From Bacteroidales bacterium UBA755 (GTDB lineage Bacteria > Bacteroidota > Bacteroidia > Bacteroidales > UBA932): DNA of 6,364 nt. Below are positions 1-5,391 of this stretch, in pieces; the first letter of the stretch is position 1, and each line of letters opens with the position of its first letter. Both the position numbers and the translations under genes were made by a program. The DNA lies in assembly GCA_002297815.1 (NCBI GenBank), contig DBKH01000033.1, positions 6,463-12,826 on the forward strand. The letters run 5' to 3'. Below the pieces are notes generated by a model. That model was given only the letters and a program-made list of their open reading frames with translations. It did no database searches and was not told where the DNA came from.

Positions 1-826
1 ACTCTTGATCTTCAAATCGGATTCCAGGGAACGGATCCTTGCGCCCGTACTGGTAAACAAGGCCGACTGAGAGTTCGCTCTTTTCGTCAAGGTTAAGTGC
101 TCCGATATTGCGGTCCAAGAAGGTGAAATCACCAACTTTGACATCCTTAGGAGCGTCTGATGTCACCCAGAAGAGCCAGCTCCACACGACATTTCCGGAA
201 GCGTCCAGACCATTGACTAGTGCATTTCCTTCCTTGCCTGGTGTGAAATGGACAATTGCGTCAGATTCATTGACTTGGGCGACATCAGAGAACAAGCCTA
301 CAGCATCCTGCCATGCCAATGCGAGTGACACCGCTCCAGATTTCTGTCCACTGTTACCCTTCAGGGTCGGGAACTGTGCGTAAGCTCCTGGAGCCACAAT
401 GAAAGAGTTGGCTGCCTCGGTCAGTTTTACGAATCCTTCAAGTACTGTAGGAACCACGTTGATTGTTTTGGATGATGTCCTGTTGTTGGCCACATCTGAG
501 AACGTTACATTGACATCGAACGGTGTTCCGTCAAGAATCATCGCTGGGGCTGCGATGGTGACGGTACCGTCTTCATTTCCGGAATTAAGGGAGTATTTGA
601 TGTCGTAGGCTTCCACGGCACTGCTTTCAATCTTGACAGAAATGTCATTGCCGCGTACGTCATTGAGAGTGAAATCAATGCTGACAGTCTCACCTGAACT
701 GATGGTGACTGACTTGCCATCACTGATAGCTGGGAATTGAGGATCAAGTTCCTCAAGGGACTTTTCGCAAGATGCGAAAGACACGGCAACCGCAGTTGCC
801 ACGAAGCATTTAAAAATCTGTCTCAT
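1..826 (-). CDS. Surface lipoprotein, FISUMP/fimbrillin-like family (partial, C-terminus beyond the window)
   Basis: The start ATG is at 824-826 and the frame is open for 275 codons to the window edge with no stop. A basic, hydrophobic N-terminus (MRQIFKCFVATAVAVSFASC) ends in a lipobox (F17-A-S-C20), so lipidation at Cys20 is expected. The acidic stretch after the cysteine (E-K-S-L-E-E-L-D) resembles surface-export signals of Bacteroidota lipoproteins; surface exposure is inferred. Residues about 35-127 are beta-rich and Ig-like. From about 130 the protein carries family signatures: SFIVAPGAYAQFPTLKGN (141-158), WSWLFW (215-220), LDRNIGA (237-243) and YQYGRKDPFPG (258-268). These occur in Bacteroidales surface lipoproteins related to the Fibrobacter FISUMP domain. 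A paralogue lies at the other end of the window on the same strand. No clear TAnnTTTG element or Shine-Dalgarno sequence was found upstream. The ligand or assembly role is unknown. Confidence 0.85.
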   Translation of the reverse strand, partial: MRQIFKCFVATAVAVSFASCEKSLEELDPQFPAISDGKSVTISSGETVSIDFTLNDVRGNDISVKIESSAVEAYDIKYSLNSGNEDGTVTIAAPAMILDGTPFDVNVTFSDVANNRTSSKTINVVPTVLEGFVKLTEAANSFIVAPGAYAQFPTLKGNSGQKSGAVSLALAWQDAVGLFSDVAQVNESDAIVHFTPGKEGNALVNGLDASGNVVWSWLFWVTSDAPKDVKVGDFTFLDRNIGALNLDEKSELSVGLVYQYGRKDPFPGIRFEDQE

Positions 827-1105
827 TCGTTTTATTTTTTATGTTACGATTTCTCGTTAGGGCTTGCAAGAACGCAAATGATTTTCAATAAAACAAATTC
901 TTTTTCTCGTTGTATTTGGCTATAAACGTTTTATGTGGTGCGTCCCTCTCGATTCAATAATCGAAAATAAGTTAATGTTCATTATGGAATCATAGCCCGT
1001 CTCTTATTGAAAGATTGTTAAAAACCATATAATGCTTCAAGATTGGAATATTTTAGGCGTAGTGATATTTTTTTTTACATGAAGTAATATTTTTTTGTGG
1101 TCTAA

Positions 1106-1151
1106 ACAAAATTTACTCGCAATTCAGGACAAAATATACTCGCGGTTCAGC
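1106..1151. repeat. Two-copy 23-bp tandem direct repeat upstream of the yicC promoter
   Basis: Positions 1106-1128 and 1129-1151 align without gaps at 19 of 23 bases. Both copies carry ACAAAAT, TACTCGC and TTCAG at the same offsets. The pair ends 20 bp before the -33 element of the yicC promoter, so an activator or repressor site is possible. That role is inferred only from position and from the roughly two-turn spacing. Confidence 0.6.
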
Positions 1152-1171
1152 GGAAATCGTGGCACGGCAAA

Positions 1172-1201
1172 TTGGATTTCTGAATAGTATGGCTAACTTT
1201 G
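1172..1201 (+). promoter_or_regulatory. Bacteroidota-type promoter of yicC (-33 TTG, -7 TAACTTTG)
   Basis: TTG at 1172-1174 is followed after 19 bp by TAACTTTG at 1194-1201, a full match to the Bacteroides TAnnTTTG -7 element at the expected spacing. Transcription would begin a few bases after 1201, giving a leader of roughly 50 nt before the yicC ATG at 1261. Confidence 0.7.
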
Positions 1202-1210
1202 TAGTGGAAA

Positions 1211-1235
1211 CGGGATTCGTGTGCGTTGAATCCCG
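1211..1235 (+). other. Hairpin in the yicC 5' leader
   Basis: CGGGATTC (1211-1218) and GAATCCCG (1228-1235) form a perfect 8-bp stem with a 9-nt loop. The hairpin sits almost at the predicted 5' end of the yicC transcript. A T-rich stretch (1243-1256) follows before the ATG. The right arm overlaps a second small palindrome, CCCGG-T-CCGGG at 1232-1242. It could protect the 5' end, act as a weak attenuator or bind a protein; the sequence does not decide between these. Confidence 0.5.
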
Positions 1236-1260
1236 GTCCGGGTGTTTTTAATTTTTGAAT

Positions 1261-2148
1261 ATGATCAAGTCAATGACCGGTTACGGCAAGGCTGAGGCCG
1301 TCCTGGAGACAGGTAAACTCACCATTGAGATCAAGACGCTTAACGGCAAGAACTCCGACGCCAACATCAAGTCTTCTCTTCTTCCGAAGGACAAGGAACT
1401 TCAGGTGCGCAGGAAGATCACGGATTCTTTGGTGCGCGGCACGATTGACTTCTACATCACTTGGGAGCCGAAGGCTGGGGCTATGGCCAAACAGATCAAC
1501 AAGGAACTTCTGAGAGCCTACTACGACCAACTTATGGATTTCAGCTCATCGCTTCCAGTGTTTGATTCTCTGACCTTCAATCCAAGTGAGATGCTTGCCT
1601 CTGTCCTGCGATTCCCTGACGTGATGGATAATTCCCGTCAGGATGTCATCACTGAGGAGAACTGGTCGATTGTGGAGAAGGCCATAGACGAGGCTTTGGC
1701 AGCTGTCAATGACTATCGTGCCAAGGAAGGTGAGGCGCTCTACAAGGACGTGACCTCAAGGGTTAGGAACATCCTTGATCTTGAGAATCAGGTCGAGGGC
1801 TTCGAGAAGGAAAGGATTGAAGCCGTCAGAGAGAAGCTGATGAAGAATCTGGAGGCCCTCCAGCAGAAGGTCGATCCGTCCCGTTTCGAGCAGGAGATGA
1901 TCTTCTACCTTGAGAAACTGGACATCAACGAGGAGAAGGTCCGTCTCCGCCAGCATTGCAAGTACTTCATGGACACGATTGACGGTGAGGAATATCCTGG
2001 CCGTAAGCTCGGCTTTATCATCCAGGAAATGGGCCGAGAGATCAACACGACTGGCTCCAAGGCCAACCACTCCGGTATTCAGAAAGTCGTTGTCCGCATG
2101 AAGGACGAGCTGGAGAAGATCAGAGAGCAGTCTATGAACATTCTCTAA
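1261..2148 (+). CDS. yicC: YicC family protein (YicC_N plus DUF1732), putative endoribonuclease
   Basis: This 295-residue protein is full length for the family. The start is the ATG at 1261, giving the canonical MIKSMTGYG opening; a TTG six bases upstream is in frame but would only add two residues. The N-terminal YicC domain carries MTGYG (5-9), followed by a central helical region with YRAKEGEALYKDV (152-164). The C-terminal DUF1732 region carries RFEQEMIFYLEKLDINEEKV (208-227), GRKLGFIIQEMGREI (247-261) and the closing KDELEKIREQ. The E. coli homologue is reported as a cytoplasmic endoribonuclease linked to small-RNA (RyhB) turnover; the same activity here is inferred from homology. In many genomes yicC is followed by gmk, but here the next gene is the convergent rmuC. 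The stop codon lies in the loop of a strong hairpin. Confidence 0.93.
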   Translation: MIKSMTGYGKAEAVLETGKLTIEIKTLNGKNSDANIKSSLLPKDKELQVRRKITDSLVRGTIDFYITWEPKAGAMAKQINKELLRAYYDQLMDFSSSLPVFDSLTFNPSEMLASVLRFPDVMDNSRQDVITEENWSIVEKAIDEALAAVNDYRAKEGEALYKDVTSRVRNILDLENQVEGFEKERIEAVREKLMKNLEALQQKVDPSRFEQEMIFYLEKLDINEEKVRLRQHCKYFMDTIDGEEYPGRKLGFIIQEMGREINTTGSKANHSGIQKVVVRMKDELEKIREQSMNIL

Positions 2149-2167
2149 AAGAATGTTCATAGACTGC
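2127..2167 (+). terminator. 18-bp perfect hairpin spanning the yicC stop codon, candidate terminator
   Basis: GCAGTCTATGAACATTCT (2127-2144) is exactly complementary to 2150-2167, with a 5-nt loop (CTAAA) containing the TAA stop at 2146-2148. The left arm therefore encodes the last residues of YicC, and the right arm is an inverted copy of them. The hairpin is stable, but only a weak T run follows (TCCAATTTTG). It could end transcription, act as a 3' stability element, or serve both convergent genes, since the stem is symmetric. Confidence 0.6.
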
Positions 2168-2186
2168 CCTTCCAATTTTGTGAGCC

Positions 2187-2439
2187 CGTGCGTGGGAAGC
2201 CTCTATCTGCGCACCGGAGAATCTAACGGATTGCCTCGTGCGTGGAAAGGGATTGTTGACGCACCTTGTCATATTCTGGGACCTTCTCGTGAGTAAAAGC
2301 TGGGGTCCTGCGCACGATTCACGTGGTGAAACGCTAGTGCCTTAAAGACCAGACCATCCCGTGAGTAAAGCCTGGGATCCTGCGCACGAGGTGTGGGCGA
2401 GAGGGTACTTGGTGCGTGATGGTTGCGTCCTGGCGCACC
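2187..2439. repeat. Array of five degenerate 29-bp units with inverted GTGCG/CGCAC-type ends
   Basis: Units lie at 2187-2215, 2237-2265, 2288-2316, 2360-2388 and 2411-2439, all exactly 29 bp. Each begins (C/G)GTG(C/A)GT and ends (G/A)CGCAC(C/G) or GCGCAC(C/G), so the ends are inverted and can pair over 4-6 bp around a loop of about 17 nt. Interiors are partly conserved; units 3 and 4 are nearly identical (GTAAA, TGGG, TCCTGCGCACG). Start-to-start distances are 50, 51, 72 and 51 bp, and spacers are 21, 22, 43 and 22 bp with no shared sequence. The array fills the gap between the convergent yicC and rmuC genes and ends 11 bp from the rmuC stop. No known family was recognised; a REP/BIME-like extragenic palindrome array or a protein-binding array would fit. 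It is too degenerate for CRISPR. Confidence 0.75.
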
Positions 2440-2450
2440 GATGGGCGGGG

Positions 2451-3917
2451 CTATTCTGCGTTTTCGCTTGTGGTTGCGTTGAGTTCAGGGGGAACAATGG
2501 ATTCTGGACCGATTTTGCGGGCTCCAGGCTTGATTTTGGCCTGGGACTTCTTGGGAGAGAGGCCGAGTTTCTCCAGTTTCTGGATTTTCTTGACGACACT
2601 TTGGTTGGACTCGGTCAGTTTCTTGGTCGAGGTCTCGTAGGCGGACTGCGCCTTGCCGAGCATTGTCCCGATCGCCACGTAACTCTCCATCCAACCGTTC
2701 AATTGGCTCATCAGCTCCTCCGCTGTCTTATAGACCTCAGCGATGTTCTTCTCCTGATCTGCCTGCTTCCATGCCATCTGGATCATGTTCAGGACTATCA
2801 CCAATGTCATCTGGCTGACGATCAGTACATTGCTGTCTTTCGCCGCCTGCCAGAGCATCGGATCCTCCTCTAGCATGAGCCTAAACGCTCCCTCGATCGG
2901 GATAAACATCAGATTGTAGTTCACCTTTCGCCTGCCATCGGGAATGTAGGACGCGTAGTCCTTTGACTTGAGCTCGTCAACATGCTTCTGGATGCTTTCG
3001 ACATGCGCCTTGGCGAACCTTACCCGATCCTCGGCTTTCTCCGCGTTGACATATTCATTGAAAGATTTCAGGCTGACCTTGGAGTCGATGATGACGGTCG
3101 TGTCGTCCGGGTAGAGCACCATCACGTCCGGGATCATGGTCCTGCCGCCCTCGCTCTTGATCTCGTGGCCCGCCTCATCCGTCATCACGCTCTGGGTGAA
3201 GAAGTGCACGCCTTCCACCAGCCCGGCGTTCTTCAGCACGTCCGTGAGCAGCATCTCCCCGAAGTCGCCCTGCACCTTTGAATATCCCGTCAGCGCGTTC
3301 GCCAGATTCTTTGCTTCGTCCCCGACCGCCTGCGACCGCTCCATCACATTGTGAATATGCTCCTTCAGCTGCGCGCTCTGCTCCACAGCCTCCTTCCGGG
3401 ACTCCTGCACGGCCTTTCCGAACTCGGCGAACTTCTCCTGCATCGGTTTCAGAAGCTCTGAGATCGACTCGGCGCTCTGCCTCTTGAACTCAGTGCTGTT
3501 GTCCGCTGACAGAGCCTTGAATGCGTCCTTCATCTTCTCCAGATCCCTCTCGTGCTGCTCTTTCTGCATATTCAAGGCCTTCTCCTGCGCCTCCTTCTGC
3601 TCCGCCATCGCCTTTTCCTGAATATCCCACTGCATGGCAAGGGCTTTCTCCTGCAGGCGCCTCTGCTCCTCAAGCGCCTTAGCCTGCTCTTCCCTTAGCC
3701 TGCTTTCATATTCCTCCCTGGCCTTGAGTGTGCTTTCCAACGCAGCGTTCTTCCCCGTCAGCTCCGTCAGCCGCCTCTGGAGCTCATCCTCCGCTTTTTC
3801 ATATTCATTGACAACCCTTTGCCTTTCAGCGGCATTCCTCTGAATGACGACAAGCAGCGCCACCACGGCAGCCACAGCCACCACCGAGATCAAAATTATC
3901 ATTACCGTAATATTCAT
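2451..3917 (-). CDS. rmuC: DNA recombination protein RmuC homologue
   Basis: This 488-residue protein starts at the ATG in 3915-3917 and stops at TAG in 2451-2453. Residues 3-25 form an N-terminal membrane anchor. A long charged coiled coil runs from about 28 to 210 and includes three 11-residue repeats. The RmuC domain follows, with KVQGDFGEMLLTDVL (214-228), a PD-(D/E)xK-type nuclease signature (P263-D264 and D278-S-K280 within VIIDSK), LMFIPIEGAF (336-345) and NVLIVSQMTLVIVL (363-376). The basic, low-complexity tail from about 453 is probably disordered. In E. coli RmuC limits inversions between short inverted repeats; a nuclease role is inferred from the fold. Its position next to a repeat array is notable but may be chance. 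It is convergent with yicC and divergent from the toxin-antitoxin operon. No promoter match was found upstream. Confidence 0.92.
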   Translation of the reverse strand: MNITVMIILISVVAVAAVVALLVVIQRNAAERQRVVNEYEKAEDELQRRLTELTGKNAALESTLKAREEYESRLREEQAKALEEQRRLQEKALAMQWDIQEKAMAEQKEAQEKALNMQKEQHERDLEKMKDAFKALSADNSTEFKRQSAESISELLKPMQEKFAEFGKAVQESRKEAVEQSAQLKEHIHNVMERSQAVGDEAKNLANALTGYSKVQGDFGEMLLTDVLKNAGLVEGVHFFTQSVMTDEAGHEIKSEGGRTMIPDVMVLYPDDTTVIIDSKVSLKSFNEYVNAEKAEDRVRFAKAHVESIQKHVDELKSKDYASYIPDGRRKVNYNLMFIPIEGAFRLMLEEDPMLWQAAKDSNVLIVSQMTLVIVLNMIQMAWKQADQEKNIAEVYKTAEELMSQLNGWMESYVAIGTMLGKAQSAYETSTKKLTESNQSVVKKIQKLEKLGLSPKKSQAKIKPGARKIGPESIVPPELNATTSENAE

Positions 3918-4052
3918 AGACTTAACTGTTCTCTAAATCATTGATCTACCTTACTTGATCATTCTTAGGCAGGACTTTGCTGTCCATAATTACGTTAAAC
4001 AGCATTATGTAATATTACGTAAAAATTCCGGGATATTCAACGGAAAGATAAA

Positions 4053-4082
4053 AAACATAAAAATTGCAAAGAAACATAAAAA
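4053..4082. repeat. 11-bp direct repeat upstream of the toxin-antitoxin operon
   Basis: AAACATAAAAA occurs perfectly at 4053-4063 and 4072-4082, a 19-bp period close to two helical turns. It lies just upstream of the candidate -7 element at 4098. A small inverted repeat, TTCG/CGAA (4084-4097), separates it from that element. HigA-type antitoxins repress their own promoter, so this could be an operator, but AT-rich chance similarity is possible. Farther upstream, ATTACGT(T/A)AA recurs at 3989 and 4014. Confidence 0.4.
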
Positions 4083-4097
4083 GTTCGCCTGAACGAA

Positions 4098-4105
4098 TAT
4101 CTTTG
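4098..4105 (+). promoter_or_regulatory. Candidate -7 element for the toxin-antitoxin operon
   Basis: TATCTTTG fully matches TAnnTTTG and lies 76 bp before the toxin ATG at 4182. No TTG is present 19-21 bp upstream, so the promoter call is weak. A second match, TAATTTTG at 4172-4179, is too close to the ATG to place the start codon on the transcript. Confidence 0.35.
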
Positions 4106-4181
4106 GCTATCCACCGGTTTGGCATTGATTGAAATACTTTCGGACTGGTGTCGTGTTTTGGAAACTTTTATTAATTTTGCA

Positions 4182-4514
4182 ATGATTAAGTTAATATTAT
4201 TGGAAAGTGCGCGCAGCTTTCTCAAACGTCTGCCGCCTCAAGTGATGAAGAAGATTCTCTACAACATTGATAGAGTGATCGGAGGGGAGATAAATGCGGA
4301 ACTTTTTAAGAAACTTGAGGGAAGTGAGATTTGGGAATTCAGGACGTAGTATAACGGTACTTGTTACAGACTTTTTGCGTTTTGGGATTCTCGTAAGGGG
4401 ACTTTTGTGGTGGCAACCCATGGAATTGTGAAGAAGACTCAAAGGACTCCAAGAAAAGAGATTTCGAGGGCTGAGGCTATAATGAAAGAATATTTGAGAG
4501 ACAGAAATATATGA
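4182..4514 (+). pseudogene. higB: HigB/Gp49-like RelE-superfamily toxin interrupted by an in-frame TAG
   Basis: The ATG at 4182 opens a frame matching the Gp49-like HigB family: LLESARSFLKRLP, then KILYNIDRVIGG, LFKKLEGSEIWEFRT up to residue 55. A TAG at 4347-4349 then interrupts it. The same frame continues without a further stop as YNGTCYRLFAFWD, TFVVATHGIVKKTQRTP and RAEAIMKEYLRDRNI to a TGA at 4512-4514. Read through, it gives 110 residues, a normal length for the family, and its TGA overlaps the antitoxin ATG by 4 bp (ATGA). Family members commonly have a sense codon such as leucine here (WEFRTLYNG), so TTG to TAG by one base is the simplest history. The 55-residue product lacks the C-terminal half, including most of the beta-sheet that forms the mRNase active site, and should be inactive. 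A longer reading from a TTG at 4119 is not supported. Confidence 0.85.
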
Positions 4515-4840
4515 GTAATATGAAAGCATACACATTTGACGAGGTTAAGGATGAACTGCTTGGAAAAGTTGGAACCCCGGAGCGTGATGAACATGAGCGC
4601 AAGGTTGCCGAGGCAATCAATGCGTTCAAGATTGGGGAGATAGTCAGGGAACGCCGCCTTGGCCAGAATCTTACGCAGGCTGAACTCGGGAAACGCATGG
4701 GAGTGAAGAAATCCCAGGTCTCGAAACTCGAAAGGGGAGAGGACATGTCTCTTCGCTCAATGCGCAGGGTGTTCCGAGCGCTTGGAGTCGAGTCTGGCAC
4801 CCTTGACCTTGGCCCGGCCGGAAAAGTCACCCTGTGGTGA
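4511..4840 (+). CDS. higA: HigA-type antitoxin, XRE-family helix-turn-helix regulator
   Basis: This 109-residue protein starts at the ATG in 4511-4513, which overlaps the toxin frame's TGA; a second ATG at 4520 is possible. The N-terminal part (about 5-38) contains GTPERDEHERKVAEAINAF, typical of antitoxins paired with Gp49-like toxins. An XRE helix-turn-helix follows (about 40-93), with LTQAELGKRMGVKKSQVSKL (54-73) followed directly by ERG; the second helix of this motif would contact DNA. The toxin-first order and 4-bp overlap are usual for higBA. Such antitoxins bind and neutralise the toxin and repress the operon. Here the reading frame is complete although the toxin is broken, so it may persist as a repressor or protect against related toxins. 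Translation may now be less coupled, because ribosomes stop at the upstream TAG. Confidence 0.9.
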   Translation: MSNMKAYTFDEVKDELLGKVGTPERDEHERKVAEAINAFKIGEIVRERRLGQNLTQAELGKRMGVKKSQVSKLERGEDMSLRSMRRVFRALGVESGTLDLGPAGKVTLW

Positions 4841-4939
4841 GCGGTTCCTTTCTCCTCATCGCTCATGCAGCCGAACCTGCCATTGTTTTCCATCAGTTGT
4901 TTGCTATTTTTTTGCCTTGATTCGGTGGAATACAGTTGA

Positions 4940-5005
4940 TTGGAGTCTTGGCGGCCTACGCGCTTCGCGCGCCCTGTCCGGGTGAATGGCCGCCAAGACC
5001 TCCAA
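4940..5005. repeat. 66-bp GC-rich palindrome with internal hairpins
   Basis: TTGGA plus GTCTTGGCGGCC (4940-4956) pairs with GGCCGCCAAGAC (4988-4999) and TCCAA (5001-5005): 17 bp with one bulged C at 5000. The 31-nt interior can form CGCGC-TTC-GCGCG (4959-4971) followed directly by CCC-TGTCC-GGG (4972-4982), so the whole element can fold as a three-way junction. It begins 100 bp after the antitoxin stop and has no T tract on the plus strand, so it is not a classic intrinsic terminator. A REP-like element or a structured RNA or DNA site is possible. Confidence 0.7.
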
Positions 5006-5054
5006 GCAACGGGACACAACGTAACGCAAATCATTATCTTCTTCATTAGCAAAA

Positions 5055-5097
5055 TGTTATCCACCACTCGCTCTGTGTCAAGGAGTGGTGTATAACA
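5055..5097. repeat. 15-bp inverted repeat with DnaA-box-like arms
   Basis: TGTTATCCACCACTC (5055-5069) and its inverted copy at 5083-5097 pair at 14 of 15 positions around a 13-nt loop. Each arm holds a near-match to the DnaA box TTATNCACA, differing in the last base: TTATCCACC at 5057-5065 and TTATACACC on the minus strand at 5087-5095. On the minus strand TTTTG follows the stem, so it could be a weak terminator for transcription from the lipoprotein gene at 5592. Confidence 0.55.
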
Positions 5098-5178
5098 CGC
5101 TTATTATCATATATTTAGCACATTGTCTTGGGCGTAGATCCGCCAAAGATGATGAGTTTGTTGAGGCCGGTTTGTTTG

Positions 5179-5212
5179 CCACCTACAGGCACGGGAGGAT
5201 GCCTGTGGGTGG
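5179..5212. repeat. 13-bp GC-rich inverted repeat
   Basis: CCACCTACAGGCA (5179-5191) pairs with TGCCTGTGGGTGG (5200-5212) along 13 positions, with one T-G wobble and an 8-nt loop. No T tract follows on either strand. It is one of several stable stems in the gene-free region and may be part of a larger RNA fold. Confidence 0.55.
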
Positions 5213-5234
5213 GTTGAGAGGCCGATTCGTGTGT

Positions 5235-5263
5235 CTGACCCTATTCCCCAACAAGGGGGTCAG
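5235..5263. repeat. 7-bp inverted repeat with alternative pairing
   Basis: CTGACCC (5235-5241) pairs with GGGTCAG (5257-5263). CCCC and the G run inside the loop (5246-5259) offer a competing stem, and GTCTGA (5233-5238) could instead pair with TCAGAC (5279-5284). Mutually exclusive stems are possible, but each is short. Confidence 0.35.
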
Positions 5264-5391
5264 CCACAACGACCTGCCTCAGACAACTGTCAGAAGCACA
5301 TCTCTGTGTCCGTGGTTTGAAAATAATAGGTTCGGATGCTTACGATTCAATGCGAAACTATACTTTGCCTTGATCTGGCCGGGAGGAATAT

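Larger units (their letters stand above)
827..1254. other. Divergent intergenic region between the lipoprotein gene and yicC
   Basis: No credible gene lies in these 428 bp, which are mostly AT-rich. Visible items are a TTCTCGTT octamer repeated at 851-858 and 904-911 in the lipoprotein leader, the palindrome AAACGTTT at 924-931, a 6-bp inverted repeat TCGATT/AATCGA at 949-964, two T-tract direct repeats starting AGTGATATT (1061) and AGTAATATT (1083) 22 bp apart, and the separately listed 23-bp tandem repeat, yicC promoter and leader hairpin. The lipoprotein promoter must lie here on the minus strand but could not be pinned down. Confidence 0.7.

Noticed and set aside
1756..2175. 139-codon minus-strand frame opposite yicC
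   Set aside because: It is antisense to a clear full-length YicC and shows no family features, so it is a shadow frame.
2365..2376. GTAAAGCCTGGG matches the lac/pUC promoter region, suggesting vector sequence
   Set aside because: The match stops after 12 bases, and the segment is the interior of a repeat unit whose neighbour differs, so it is coincidence.
2187..2439. CRISPR array
   Set aside because: Units differ at many positions, spacers are only 21-22 bp apart from one of 43, and no cas gene is visible. True CRISPR repeats are almost identical with longer spacers.
4172..4179. TAATTTTG as the toxin promoter
   Set aside because: It matches the -7 consensus but lies only 2 bp before the ATG, so the transcript would start at or after the start codon.
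4119..4181. N-terminal extension of the toxin from a TTG at 4119
   Set aside because: The added 21 residues do not fit the family, whose members begin at the equivalent of the ATG at 4182 (MIKLILLES).
4940..5005. Integron attC site
   Set aside because: The outer ends lack the RYYYAAC and GTTRRRY core sites, and no integrase or gene cassette is present.
5055..5097. Replication origin based on DnaA-box-like arms
   Set aside because: There are only two imperfect boxes, no AT-rich unwinding region beside them and no dnaA or other origin genes in the window.
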